Of a stretch of DNA of 64,000 bases, positions 1-8,004 are shown one piece after another (the first letter of the stretch is position 1; each line of letters starts with the position of its first letter). The DNA is from an uncultured Sphingomonadales bacterium (lineage in GTDB: Bacteria > Pseudomonadota > Alphaproteobacteria > Sphingomonadales > Sphingomonadaceae). The translations under genes and the position numbers were made by a program. The notes beneath the pieces were generated by a model. The model was not told the DNA's origin. It worked only from the letters and a program-made list of their open reading frames with translations, and did not search any database. The DNA lies in contig CAILBC010000027.1 of the NCBI GenBank assembly GCA_903832325.1, positions 372,001 through 436,000 on the forward strand, written 5' to 3'.

Positions 1-298
1 TCCAGTCGCGTTCGCGCAGGCTGGTGATCGTGCGGCTGACATTCATGGGCGGCAGGCCGGTGATTTCCACCAGATCGTGCCCGGCCAGCTCGCCTTCGCC
101 GGCCAGCGCCATGATCACGCGCAATTCGGCGGCGGTCATTTCGGCCGGATCGCACACCCCGTCGCGCATCGGCCCCGAAATGAAGCTGCCCAGTTTCAGC
201 AGCCGCACCAGCAGGTCGGCAGGTTCGGGCACGTCGGCGGGGGCATTTGCCGGGGCGTTTGCCGGGGCGCTTGAGGGCTGGGGGGCGGGTTCGTTCAT
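1..298 (-). CDS. MarR-family transcriptional regulator (N-terminal part, cut by window edge)
   Basis: The minus strand reads from an ATG at 298 to the left edge without a stop. After a Pro/Ala-rich leader of about 25 residues the protein has a helical segment ([19 protein letters not shown]) and then a MarR-like winged-helix pattern: [20 protein letters not shown], then [19 protein letters not shown]. The motif N-x-S-R-x-I-x-x-L is the usual MarR recognition helix. Only about 99 residues are visible, so the ligand domain and wing are missing. It is divergent from folD and could control nearby catabolic genes. The family call is fairly safe; the target is unknown. Confidence 0.75.
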   Translation of the reverse strand, partial: MNEPAPQPSSAPANAPANAPADVPEPADLLVRLLKLGSFISGPMRDGVCDPAEMTAAELRVIMALAGEGELAGHDLVEITGLPPMNVSRTITSLRERDW

Positions 299-408
299 GG
301 GGTGGCAGCTAAGCCACAGCGCGGCGGTGCTGGCAAGACCCCCGTTATCTGCCGATTCGCACCGTTATCGGCCGGGGCGGCGGGTTGCCGGGCGCGATCG
401 GGCACGCT

Positions 409-434
409 ATATTGTAAGTGCAGCATACAAAAAG
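409..434 (+). promoter_or_regulatory. Candidate operator upstream of folD
   Basis: An imperfect inverted repeat TTGTA-N9-TACAA (412-430) lies just before the folD start. The wider segment, ending in CATACAAAAAG, closely resembles a segment at 2602-2628 read on the opposite strand, in front of the MetE-like gene. This suggests one regulator for both promoters. Matched by eye only; no binding protein is known. Confidence 0.4.
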
Positions 435-442
435 GGATGGGT

Positions 443-1312
443 ATGACAGCGCGGATCATCGATGGCACGGCGCTTGCGCGCAGTTTGCGCCAGGGCATCG
501 CGGCACGCGTGGACCGTTTGCGGCAGGCGGGCACGGCCCCGGGCCTGGCGGTGATTCTGGTTGGCGAAGACCCGGCGAGCGCAGTCTATGTCGGGCGCAA
601 GATCAAGGCCTGCGAGGCGGTGGGCATTGCCAGCCTGACCGAACGCTATCCCGCGAGCATCGACAACGACACGCTGCTGGCGCGCATTGCCGCGCTCAAT
701 GCCGATCCGGCGGTGCACGGCATTCTGGTGCAATTGCCCCTGCCGCCGCATATCGACATGCCGCGCGTGCTCGAAACGATCAGCGTGGACAAGGATGTCG
801 ACGGGTTCCATCTTTACAACATCGGCGGGCTGGTCACCGGCAATACCGTGTTTTCGCCCTGCACCCCCTATGGCGTGGTCAAACTGCTCGAATCCGAAGG
901 GATTGATCTGAAGGGGCAGAATGTCGTGGTGGTGGGGGCCAGCAACATCGTCGGCAAGCCGACCGCGCTGATGCTGATGGCCGAAGGCGCCACGGTGTCG
1001 ATCTGCCACATCCACACGCGCGATCTGGCGCAATACACGATCATGGCCGATATTCTGGTCGTGGCTGCGGGCGTGCCCGGGCTGATCGTGCCGCAAATGG
1101 TCAAGCGCGGCGCGGTGGTGATCGATGTGGGGATCAACCGCCTGCCCGACGGGCGGATCGTGGGCGATGTGGATTTTGCCGGCGTTTCGGCCAAAGCCGC
1201 GGCAATCACCCCGGTGCCGGGCGGCGTCGGCCCGCTGACCGTGACGATGCTGCTGGAAAACACCGTGGTTTCGGCAGAGCGCGCGCTGGCGCTGGCCTGC
1301 GTTGACGCCTGA
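443..1312 (+). CDS. folD: FolD, bifunctional methylenetetrahydrofolate dehydrogenase/cyclohydrolase
   Basis: Converts 5,10-methylene-THF to 5,10-methenyl-THF and then 10-formyl-THF in the cytoplasm. The 289-residue product has family-typical length. The catalytic signature YVGRK is at residues 49-53 (Lys53), the substrate-loop motif VQLPLP near 97, a Rossmann motif [12 protein letters not shown] near 165, and [10 protein letters not shown] near the C terminus. I chose the ATG at 443 because it gives the standard MTARIIDG N terminus and has AAAGGG about eight bases upstream; 437 is an alternative. Its position beside a MetE-like protein and a LigM-like demethylase suggests it processes C1 units released by O-demethylation, besides any housekeeping role. 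Confidence 0.95.
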   Translation: MTARIIDGTALARSLRQGIAARVDRLRQAGTAPGLAVILVGEDPASAVYVGRKIKACEAVGIASLTERYPASIDNDTLLARIAALNADPAVHGILVQLPLPPHIDMPRVLETISVDKDVDGFHLYNIGGLVTGNTVFSPCTPYGVVKLLESEGIDLKGQNVVVVGASNIVGKPTALMLMAEGATVSICHIHTRDLAQYTIMADILVVAAGVPGLIVPQMVKRGAVVIDVGINRLPDGRIVGDVDFAGVSAKAAAITPVPGGVGPLTVTMLLENTVVSAERALALACVDA

Positions 1313-1333
1313 ACGGCGCGCATCAGGCGCGGT

Positions 1334-1362
1334 GCCCATGCCGGAACGGGCCCGGCATGGGC
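1334..1362. terminator. Hairpin between convergent folD and MetE-like genes
   Basis: A perfect 11-bp stem (GCCCATGCCGG with CCGGCATGGGC) and 7-nt loop lies just after the folD stop, between convergent genes. There is no clear T-tract, so it may be a bidirectional terminator of weak intrinsic type or an mRNA 3' protecting stem. Confidence 0.5.
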
Positions 1363-1410
1363 CACGGCAGGGGTTGGTCGCTAAACGCCCAGCTGCTAAA
1401 CTTTTAGCCG

Positions 1411-2553
1411 CTAAACCCCCAGGCGCCTGGCCGCGATATCGGCGCCTTCGCGCAGCGCGGTCAGCTTTTTCCAGGTAACCGCCGGGTCGATCTTGCCATA
1501 GCCGGCAAAAGTGCCGAACCCGCAATCGGTGGAGGCGACCACGCGGTCGGCGCCGACGATTGCGGCAAATCGTTCGACCCGCTGCGCGATCAGTTCGGGA
1601 TGTTCGACATAGTTCGAGCACGTATCGATCAGCCCGGGGGCGAGCACTTTGGTATCGGGAATGTCGGCATCGGCCCAGACTTTCCATTCATGTTCGTGGC
1701 GCGGGTTGGCCGCTTCGAACAGGATGGTCGAAGGGCGCGCGCCCAGGATCACGTCGATCACGCGCTCCAGCGGGATGTCGTGATCGTGCGGGCCTTCGTA
1801 ATTGCCCCAGCACACGTGCATGCGCAGGCGTTCGGGCGGCAGGCCGGCCGTGGCGGCGTTCAGCGCCTCGACATTGGCGGCGGCCAGTTTCACGAATTCC
1901 GCCTCTGACAGGTCCTGATACCCGGTGTGGCGCGACATCGCGAGATCGGGGCAATCGAGTTGCAGGTCAAACCCGGCCTCGATGATTGCGGCATATTCCG
2001 GGCGCATCGCATCGACCAGATCGGCCAGATAGGCTTCGTGGCTGGGATAGTGCTGGTTGGGCTGAAACGCGGTGATCAGCCCGGGCGAGGCCGCATTCAT
2101 GAACCCGCGCACGCCTTTGCCCGCGGTGGCGGCGGCAAAGCGGCGGATATCATCGATCGCGGGCTGCAGGTTGACCAGCTTCACCGGCCCGATGCAGGCG
2201 GCGCGCACGAATTCCTGATCGCCCATCACGGCGGCCAGTTTCTTGCGGAATTCGGGCAGGGGCGCCAGATCGAGCGCCGGTTTGCGCGGCACATCGCCGC
2301 CAAAGCCCGACAGACGCTCGGTCATGTAGGTTGAATAGCCGACTTTGCCCAATTCGCCATCGCTGACCACGGTCACGCCGGCGGCAATCTGGCGATCGAC
2401 CGCTTCGGCCACGGCGGCGGCGACCACGGAATCGAATTCATCCGCATCATACGCTTCGCCATGGTCGCGCGCGAGCAGCAGCGGCACCAGTGCATCGCCG
2501 CGCGGCAGGCTGCCGACATGAGTCGTAGCAATTGTGCCCATTGGCGTGCCCAT
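1411..2553 (-). CDS. Cobalamin-independent methionine synthase (MetE C-terminal)-like methyltransferase
   Basis: 380 residues, matching stand-alone proteins related to the catalytic C-terminal half of MetE (UROD/MetE-like superfamily). N-terminal TTHVGSLPRGDALVP is typical. Conserved elements follow: VVSDGELGK, a mid-region LQLDCPDLAM, MHVCWGNYEGPHDHDIPL with candidate metal ligands His and Cys, and a late DTCSNYVEHPE with ASTDCGFG, the usual second metal-binding Cys segment. Start at 2553 because GGAAGGAC lies about eight bases upstream; 2541 is an alternative. The gene is divergent from the LigM-like demethylase and convergent with folD, so transfer of a methyl group from or to a folate or corrinoid carrier is plausible. 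The true methyl acceptor cannot be read from sequence. Confidence 0.8.
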   Translation of the reverse strand: MGTPMGTIATTHVGSLPRGDALVPLLLARDHGEAYDADEFDSVVAAAVAEAVDRQIAAGVTVVSDGELGKVGYSTYMTERLSGFGGDVPRKPALDLAPLPEFRKKLAAVMGDQEFVRAACIGPVKLVNLQPAIDDIRRFAAATAGKGVRGFMNAASPGLITAFQPNQHYPSHEAYLADLVDAMRPEYAAIIEAGFDLQLDCPDLAMSRHTGYQDLSEAEFVKLAAANVEALNAATAGLPPERLRMHVCWGNYEGPHDHDIPLERVIDVILGARPSTILFEAANPRHEHEWKVWADADIPDTKVLAPGLIDTCSNYVEHPELIAQRVERFAAIVGADRVVASTDCGFGTFAGYGKIDPAVTWKKLTALREGADIAARRLGV

Positions 2554-2601
2554 CGGTGTGGTCCTTCCCCAAATCGTCTGAAACGTGATTTTTGAATCTT
2601 G

Positions 2602-2628
2602 CTTTTTGTATGTAAGACTAACAAATAT
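2602..2628 (-). promoter_or_regulatory. Candidate operator in the MetE-like/LigM-like divergent promoter
   Basis: The 132-bp divergent region holds TTTGT-N11-ACAAA (plus strand), an imperfect palindrome. Read on the minus strand it runs into CATACAAAAAG, the same block found in front of folD. It sits 49 bp from the MetE-like start and about 58 bp from the LigM-like start, so it could serve both promoters. Confidence 0.4.
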
Positions 2629-2685
2629 GGCGTCAAGCGTAAGCGTCCTGACAGCCGGACGCAACCGCATATGGGAGAGCTGCAG

Positions 2686-4089
2686 ATGACTGATACGCTT
2701 GAAACGATCCTGGCCGGCCTGGGTGGCGGCGATGATGCCGTGGTCACCTGGCTGCGCAACCAGCAGGTCGGGCCCAATGCCTATCCCGGTGTTCCGGCCG
2801 AATATACCAACTGGCGCGACGAACAGCGCGCGTGGAACGAAACCTGCGTGTTGTTCAACCAGAGCTATCACATGGCCGAACTGATGGTCGAAGGGCCGGG
2901 CGCGTTCGATTTCCTGCTGGGCCTGGGCATCAACAGCTTCAAGGGCTTCATTCCCGACCGCGCCAAGCAATATGTGCCGGTAACCGAATATGGCCATGTC
3001 ATCGGTGACGTGATCCTGTTCTATCTCGCTCCGGAAAAGTTCAATCTGGTGGGCCGCGCGCCCACGCTGAACTGGCTGATGTTCCACGGCGAAGGCCGCG
3101 AAGGCGTCACGCTGACCTATGACGAACGCACCGCCGCGCGGCCAGACAAGGAAAACCGCCGCCATTTCCGGTTTCAGCTGCAGGGGCCCAATGCGGCCGC
3201 CGTGCTGACCGATGCGATGGGTGCGCTGGCGCCCGATCTCAAGTTTTTCCACATGACCTGGATCGAAATCGCGGGGAAGCAGGTCCACGCGCTGCGCCAC
3301 GGCATGGCCGGGCAGCCGGGGTATGAACTGATGGGCCCGTGGGAAGACCATGATGCGATCCATGCGGCGCTGGTTGCCGCCGGCGCAAAGCATGGCCTCG
3401 CGCTTGTCGGTGGGCGGACGTATTCGTCGAACACGCTGGAATCGGGCTGGATTCCTTCGCCGTTGCCGGGGATCTACACCGGTGAAGCCAATCGCGCCTA
3501 TCGCGAATGGCTGTCGGCCAACCATTACGAATCGCGCTGCTCGGTCGGGGGCAGCTATGTGCCCGACAGCGTCGAAGGCTATTACACCACGCCGTGGGAC
3601 CTGGGCTATGGCGCCTTTGTAAAGTTTGATCACGATTTCCTGGGCCGTGCCGCGCTCGAAAAGATCGCCGCCGGGCCGCACCGCAAGAAAGTGACAATCG
3701 CGCTCGATGACGAAGCGGTGGCAGAGGCGATCTTTGCCCAGTTCGGCCGCAACGGGCTGCGGCCGAAATACATGGAATTCCCCAGCGCGGTCTATGCGAT
3801 GCACCCGTTTGACCGGGTGGAGCACAATGGGCAGCTGATCGGGCTGTCGACCTGGATCGGCTATACCACCAATTACGGCAAGATGGTCACGCTGGCCTAT
3901 CTCGATGCCGAACATGCCGAACCGGGCACCGAAGTCGATTTCGTGTGGGGCGAACCCGATGGCGGCACAACCAAGCCGACGGTCGAAAAGCACCGCCAGA
4001 TCACCATTCGCGGCGTGGTCGCGCCGGTGCCCTATTCGGAAGTGGCGCGCACCAGCTATGCGCCCAGCTGGCGCACGCGCGAAGCCTGA
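2686..4089 (+). CDS. LigM/DesA-like tetrahydrofolate-dependent O-demethylase (GcvT family)
   Basis: 467 residues, close to the length of sphingomonad LigM and DesA, which move the methoxyl methyl of vanillate, 3-O-methylgallate or syringate to THF. The GcvT-type fold is visible: YTNWRDEQRAWNETCVLFNQ, LGINSFKGFIPDRAKQYVP, the GYELMGPWEDH segment, and a C-terminal domain with FLGRAALEKI and GLSTWIGYTTNYGKM. ATG at 2686 is preferred because GGGAGA lies about eight bases upstream; 2671 is in frame. The folD and MetE-like neighbours supply C1 recycling. Substrate specificity (vanillate, syringate or another methoxy-aromatic) cannot be told from sequence alone; a non-aromatic substrate is possible. 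Confidence 0.8.
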   Translation: MTDTLETILAGLGGGDDAVVTWLRNQQVGPNAYPGVPAEYTNWRDEQRAWNETCVLFNQSYHMAELMVEGPGAFDFLLGLGINSFKGFIPDRAKQYVPVTEYGHVIGDVILFYLAPEKFNLVGRAPTLNWLMFHGEGREGVTLTYDERTAARPDKENRRHFRFQLQGPNAAAVLTDAMGALAPDLKFFHMTWIEIAGKQVHALRHGMAGQPGYELMGPWEDHDAIHAALVAAGAKHGLALVGGRTYSSNTLESGWIPSPLPGIYTGEANRAYREWLSANHYESRCSVGGSYVPDSVEGYYTTPWDLGYGAFVKFDHDFLGRAALEKIAAGPHRKKVTIALDDEAVAEAIFAQFGRNGLRPKYMEFPSAVYAMHPFDRVEHNGQLIGLSTWIGYTTNYGKMVTLAYLDAEHAEPGTEVDFVWGEPDGGTTKPTVEKHRQITIRGVVAPVPYSEVARTSYAPSWRTREA

Positions 4090-4100
4090 TCGCGCTTTCA

Positions 4101-4128
4101 ACCGGGCCGGTTTTCATACCGGCCCGGT
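4101..4128 (+). terminator. Hairpin after the LigM-like gene
   Basis: Perfect 11-bp stem ACCGGGCCGGT / ACCGGCCCGGT with a 6-nt loop, 12 bp past the stop codon, followed by a pyrimidine-rich run (CATTCCCCTCTT) rather than a true T-tract. Probably ends the LigM-like transcript. Confidence 0.6.
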
Positions 4129-4217
4129 CATTCCCCTCTTGCCAATCCGGGCAATCGGATTAGGGTATGGATCATAACAATTGGTACGGTTTTCATCCGT
4201 GCCGGAGAGGGATGACC

Positions 4218-4928
4218 ATGACCGACATATCTGCGCTTGTCGCCCGGATCGAACGGCTTGAACACGACCTGGCGGTTCAGCAGGACATCGAAGCGATCCG
4301 CAAGGTGCAATACACTTACGGCTATTTCATCGACAAATCGCAATACAACGAAGTGGTCGACTTGTTCGCCGAAGATGGTGACGTGTGGTTCCTTGGCGGC
4401 GTCTATCGCGGCAAGGCGGGGGTGCGGCGGCTCTATATCGAACGCTTTCAGACCACCTTTACCCAGGGGCACAACGGCCCGCGCTATGGCTGGCTGCTTG
4501 ATCACCCGCAGTTGCAGATGGTGATCGATGTTGCCCCCGACCGCCAGACCGCGACCGTGCGCGGCCGGTCGATGATGCAGGCGGGCCTGCACGAAACCGC
4601 CGAAGGCAACCAGCGCGCCTGGTGGGAAGGCGGGATTTACGACAACCGCTATGTGCGCGAAGACGGCGTGTGGAAAATCGCCCGGCTGGGCTATTTCCCG
4701 TTCTGGCACGGCACGTTTGCCGATGGCTGGGCCAAGACGCCGATCGATTATATCCCGTTCACCAAGACGCTCTATCCCGAGGACCCGCTGGGCCCCGATG
4801 CCTTTGTCGAGCCGATGACCCGCCTGTGGCCCGCCACCGACATCGTGCCGTTCCCGTATCCCCACCCGGTGACAGGCGAACCGATCGTGTGCGACAACAG
4901 CCGCGCGCGCGAAGGGTTCAAGGACTGA
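4218..4928 (+). CDS. SnoaL/NTF2-like protein (bile-acid-dehydratase-like)
   Basis: 236 residues with a leading amphipathic helix (ALVARIERLEHDLAVQQDIEAIRKVQYTYGYF split across residues 5-37) and the NTF2-like cone fold: YNEVVDLFAEDGDVWF, YRGKAGVRRLYIERF, YGWLLDHPQLQMVIDVAPD and DGVWKIARLGYFPFW. Members act as small dehydratases, isomerases or hydrolases on ring compounds. The long C-terminal tail (about 50 residues, KTPIDYIPF to GFKD) goes beyond the minimal fold. Start 4218 is chosen over 4212 because the GGAGAGG site then has workable spacing. First gene of a four-gene run with the next SnoaL-like, CmcJ-like and DUF3237 genes. Activity unknown. Confidence 0.75.
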   Translation: MTDISALVARIERLEHDLAVQQDIEAIRKVQYTYGYFIDKSQYNEVVDLFAEDGDVWFLGGVYRGKAGVRRLYIERFQTTFTQGHNGPRYGWLLDHPQLQMVIDVAPDRQTATVRGRSMMQAGLHETAEGNQRAWWEGGIYDNRYVREDGVWKIARLGYFPFWHGTFADGWAKTPIDYIPFTKTLYPEDPLGPDAFVEPMTRLWPATDIVPFPYPHPVTGEPIVCDNSRAREGFKD

Positions 4929-4957
4929 ATCCGGCGCGAAAATCGGGGATTGGCTGC

Positions 4958-5371
4958 ATGACACCGCACGATCAGGCCGAATGGCGCACTGTGCTGGCCG
5001 AGCGCGCGATCGAGCGGCTGATCATCGGCTATGCCGCGCTCAACGATGCCGGTGACTGGGACGGCGTGGCCGCGCTCTATCTGCCCGACGGTCGGATGAG
5101 CCGGCCCACCGCGCCCCATGTGTTCATCACCGGGCGCGAAGCGATTCTGGCGGCATTCCGCGCCCGGCCCTTGCGCACCACGCGGCATGTCGTGGCCAAT
5201 ATCCGCGTGACGGTGGAGCGCGATGTGGCCACGGCCACCAGCCAGATCCTGCTGTTCACCGCGCCGGGCAGCCCGCCGCTGGTCGGCAGCTATCACGACC
5301 GGCTGGCACAGACCGAAGACGGCTGGCGCTTTGCCGAACGGGCGGGCAGCCTGGATTTCCCGCCTGCCTGA
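4958..5371 (+). CDS. Second SnoaL/NTF2-like protein
   Basis: 137 residues and a clean NTF2-like domain: IERLIIGYAALNDAGDWDGVAALY, PDGRMSRP, a central helix GREAILAAFRARPL, then beta strands TRHVVANIRVTVERDVATATSQILLF and DGWRFAERAGSL. It is near the minimum length for the fold. The gene starts 29 bases after the previous SnoaL-like gene and ends 13 bases before the next, so all are probably co-transcribed. Likely a ring-compound dehydratase or isomerase, or a non-catalytic ligand binder; nothing in the sequence decides. Confidence 0.75.
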   Translation: MTPHDQAEWRTVLAERAIERLIIGYAALNDAGDWDGVAALYLPDGRMSRPTAPHVFITGREAILAAFRARPLRTTRHVVANIRVTVERDVATATSQILLFTAPGSPPLVGSYHDRLAQTEDGWRFAERAGSLDFPPA

Positions 5372-5384
5372 GGAAGCTTTGACC

Positions 5385-6254
5385 ATGAGCGAGACGCTGA
5401 GCAAGGCCCCGGCGGAAGTGGCGGCGCGGATCGACTATCTGCTGCCCACCAGCCTGATCAACCGGCGGTTCTGGGCCCCGGGCGAAGAATACAACACCGG
5501 GGTCTATCAGCCGTATGATGTGGTGATCCGCAATGCGCGGCTGGCCGGGCCGTTCGATATCGACGTTCACGGTTTTTGCATCGCGCAGCACACCACGGCG
5601 GTGACCGACTGGGATGCCAACTATGGCCCCGACAGCGCCTATGCCGCCGAAGTGGTGGCGGCCGTGGCGGGGCTGACCGGCGCGGACCTTGTCCTGCCGA
5701 TGGGCGGCATGGTGCGTACATCGGGCCTGACCAGCGCGACAATGCAGCCGCCCGCGGCCGAGGCGCATGTCGATTTCACCACGCGATCGGCGCAGATGGT
5801 GGCCGAACGTGTCTATCGCAAGGCGCGGCCCGATGGTGCGGGCTATGACCGGTTCATCTGCTTTTCGCTGTGGCGCGTGCTGTCACCCCCGCCGCAGGAC
5901 ATGCCGCTGGCGCTGTGCGAGGCGGGCAGCGTGCGCGATGACGAAGGCACCGCCAACACCAAAGTCGATGTCGATGTGATCCCGACCGGTGATGCACTGT
6001 TTGCGCCGATCCCGGGTGAGGAAAACATGGTGGCCGCCACGATTTTCCGCCATTCGCCCGATCATCGCTGGTGGTATTTTCCGGACATGACACCGGACGA
6101 GGTGATTTTCATCAAGTTCCACGATTCCGACCATTCCCGCGCCTGGCGCGCGCCGCACACCGCGTTTCGCGATACCAGCCGGCCCGACGCGCATGAGCGC
6201 CGCAGCATGGAATTTCGCGGCGTCGCCTATTTCACGAAGGATGCCGCAGCATGA
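5385..6254 (+). CDS. CmcJ/NvfI-family oxidoreductase, copy 1
   Basis: 289 residues resembling the CmcJ/NvfI/AsaB family of non-haem-iron (2-oxoglutarate-type) oxygenases and hydroxylase/methyltransferase-associated proteins. Features: an N-terminal region with VVIRNARLAGPFDIDVHGFCIAQHTTAVTDW, a middle block RFICFSLWRVLSPPPQDMPLALCEAGS, and a C-terminal HSPDHRWWYFPDMTPDEVIFIKFHDSD split by short gaps, then RAPHTAFRDTS. The H-W-x-Y/F-P-D-M-x-x-D-E-x-x-x-x-K pattern is the family hallmark. AGGAAG sits about eight bases before ATG 5385. A paralogue lies at 9603-10388. Substrate unknown; hydroxylation or desaturation of a small aromatic or terpenoid acid is plausible. Confidence 0.7.
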   Translation: MSETLSKAPAEVAARIDYLLPTSLINRRFWAPGEEYNTGVYQPYDVVIRNARLAGPFDIDVHGFCIAQHTTAVTDWDANYGPDSAYAAEVVAAVAGLTGADLVLPMGGMVRTSGLTSATMQPPAAEAHVDFTTRSAQMVAERVYRKARPDGAGYDRFICFSLWRVLSPPPQDMPLALCEAGSVRDDEGTANTKVDVDVIPTGDALFAPIPGEENMVAATIFRHSPDHRWWYFPDMTPDEVIFIKFHDSDHSRAWRAPHTAFRDTSRPDAHERRSMEFRGVAYFTKDAAA

Positions 6255-6748
6255 CCTTTTCGACGCTCGAAAATCCGCGGCTGGAATTCGTGTTTGAATG
6301 CCGGCTGATGTTTACCCGGGTGTTTTCCATCCCCGATGTCCATAATGGCGGGTTCCGTTCGGCCGTTCTGGTGGATGAAGGCCATTTCGAAGGGCCGAAC
6401 TTCCGCGGCCGCGCCGTGCCCAATTCGGGCGGCGACTATGCCCATTTCCGCGCCGATGATACCGCCGTGTTCGATGCCCGTTATCTGCTCGAAGTTGATG
6501 ACGGCACGATCATCTATATGCAGAACCGCGGTTTTCTGTGGGGCCGCGCGCCCGACTCGATGGCCCGCTTGCGCGCCTGGGCATTTGAAGGCGGCCCGCC
6601 GGTGCCCCACGAAGACTATTACTTGCGCGCCCAGCCCACGTTTGAAACCCCCAGGGGCCGCCACGACTGGATGACCCGGCACGTGTTTGTCGGCGTGGGC
6701 GAGCGCAAGCCCGACGGGAACCTGGTGCGGTATTACGCCCTGACGTGA
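6251..6748 (+). CDS. DUF3237-family protein
   Basis: 165 residues with DUF3237 hallmarks: LEFVFECRLMFTRVFSIPDV at the start, HFEGPNFRGRAVPNSGGDY in the middle, ARYLLEVDDGTIIYMQNRGF, and YYLRAQPTFETPRGRHDWMT near the end. The family forms a small beta-barrel; its biochemical role is not established, though it often sits in aromatic-compound gene clusters. Start overlaps the stop of the CmcJ-like gene by four bases (ATGA), which implies translational coupling. Last gene of the plus-strand run. Confidence 0.8.
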   Translation: MTFSTLENPRLEFVFECRLMFTRVFSIPDVHNGGFRSAVLVDEGHFEGPNFRGRAVPNSGGDYAHFRADDTAVFDARYLLEVDDGTIIYMQNRGFLWGRAPDSMARLRAWAFEGGPPVPHEDYYLRAQPTFETPRGRHDWMTRHVFVGVGERKPDGNLVRYYALT

Positions 6749-6789
6749 TCGGGGCCGATGTGATCGGGGGGGCGTGATCGGGGGATTGG

Positions 6790-6823
6790 CGTGATCAGGG
6801 TACTGGCGTGATCAGGGTACTGG
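6790..6823. repeat. Short tandem repeat, two perfect 17-bp units
   Basis: Two adjacent copies of CGTGATCAGGGTACTGG follow three degenerate GTGATCGGGG-type copies that begin at the stop of the DUF3237 gene (from about 6745). Probably slippage-prone non-coding sequence; the number of units may vary between strains. Confidence 0.7.
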
Positions 6824-6861
6824 GCCCCCCGAACAGATCCACCCCCAATTCACCCACCCAC

Positions 6862-7046
6862 CCCGCTCATCCTGAGCCTGTCGAAGGATGCGCGCTGCCG
6901 TATGGTCATGGCTGATGCGGATGTGCGACGAGCGGAGCGCATCGCACATCCGGGCGTCACTGCGTATTGGTACTATCAAGACTTTACCGGGCGTCTTGGG
7001 CGAATGAAAACGCGCGTGTGCTTCGACAGGCTCAGCACGAGCGGGG
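6862..7046. repeat. Composite inverted-repeat element with central hairpin
   Basis: Inverted arms carry CCTGAGCCTGTCGAAG (6871-6886) and its complement-like copy at 7021-7036, extending outward as CCCGCTC / GAGCGGGG. Between them GGATGTGCGA (6919-6928) pairs with TCGCACATCC (6942-6951) as a perfect 10-bp hairpin. I recognise the core as a dispersed intergenic repeat common in sphingomonads. This and the tandem repeat fill the 325-bp gap at 6749-7073, where I see no gene. Confidence 0.65.
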
Positions 7047-7073
7047 CGTGGCAGGTTTGCAGACCTCCGACAG

Positions 7074-8003
7074 CTAGCCCGCTGCCGCTGCGCGCAACAG
7101 CGCCACATTGCCCTCGATCATCGCGCGCACGCTGCGCGCCGGGCGGCCCAGCAAGTGCGCCACATCGTCGCTGCACACCGCCAGAAACCCCTCGCGGATC
7201 GCCTGGCCGAACGTTACCATGTCATCGCTGTTCCACGGGATGCCGCCCACGGCCTGGTCATCCACCGGGCGGCGCGGGATGCCCATCGCGTCGAACATCG
7301 CATATTGCGCAGCATCGTCGATCGCCACATAGGCCAGCGGCACGCCCGTAACTTCGGCCATGATCGCAGTGACATCGGCAAAGGTCTGCATGTCGGGGCC
7401 GGTGATGGTATAGGTTTTCCCGGCATGGTCATCGCCGGTCAGCACGGCGGCAGCGCACAGCGCGCAATCTTCGCGCCAGACCATCGCTTCGCGCCCGTCG
7501 CCTGCATTGCTGATCCACTGGCGGCTGGCCATCACGCCCGGGCCGGCCATCAGGATCATCGCATCGGCATAATGCGCATCGCGCAGCATTGTCCAGGTTA
7601 GCCCGCTGGCCTTGATCAGGCGTTCGGTCTCGATGTGATCGTGGCGCACTTCGGCCGGGTTGGCGGGGTCATCGATGCCGATGAAGCTGGTATAGACGAC
7701 ATGGCGCACGCCCGCCGCCACTGCGCCATCCACCGCGGCCTGATGCTGCACCACCCGCGCGCCCACGCGCGTGCCCGATATCAGCAGCAGCCGCGATGCA
7801 CCGGCCATTGCCGGGGCCATCGTTTCGGGCAGATCGTAATCCCCCTGGCGCACGGTGCAGCCCCGCGCGGCATAATCCGCCAGCCGTTCGGGCCGGCGCG
7901 TAATCAGGATCAGATCGTCCGCGCGCCCTTTGGCGATCAGGGCATCGACCACGATGCGGCCATAATGGCCCGACGCCCCGGTGATCGCAATTCTGTCGCC
8001 CAT
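7074..8003 (-). CDS. NmrA/QorB-like NAD(P)-binding reductase
   Basis: 309 residues of the atypical SDR (NmrA-like) class. The dinucleotide motif GASGHYGR is at residues 8-15, followed by LIAKGRADDLILITRRPERL. Later blocks VYTSFIGIDDPA, SGLTWTMLRDAHYADAM and TYTITGPDMQTFADVTAIMAEVTG are typical of NAD(P)H:quinone reductase-like NmrA proteins. There is no classical Tyr-x3-Lys catalytic pair, as expected for this class, so it may be a redox sensor or a quinone/enal reductase. It starts two bases after the stop of the carotenoid-oxygenase-like gene on the same strand and is surely co-transcribed with it. Confidence 0.8.
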   Translation of the reverse strand: MGDRIAITGASGHYGRIVVDALIAKGRADDLILITRRPERLADYAARGCTVRQGDYDLPETMAPAMAGASRLLLISGTRVGARVVQHQAAVDGAVAAGVRHVVYTSFIGIDDPANPAEVRHDHIETERLIKASGLTWTMLRDAHYADAMILMAGPGVMASRQWISNAGDGREAMVWREDCALCAAAVLTGDDHAGKTYTITGPDMQTFADVTAIMAEVTGVPLAYVAIDDAAQYAMFDAMGIPRRPVDDQAVGGIPWNSDDMVTFGQAIREGFLAVCSDDVAHLLGRPARSVRAMIEGNVALLRAAAAG

Positions 8004-8004
8004 G

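Noticed and set aside
2554..4101. Upstream extension of the MetE-like reading frame on the minus strand (apparent 896-residue protein)
   Set aside because: The open frame continues antisense through the LigM-like gene, where the plus-strand product is clearly conserved. The ribosome site and family N terminus fix the true start at 2553.
6812..7108. 98-residue minus-strand open frame in the repeat-rich gap
   Set aside because: It is built from the dispersed repeat element and its hairpin, without a ribosome site or domain.
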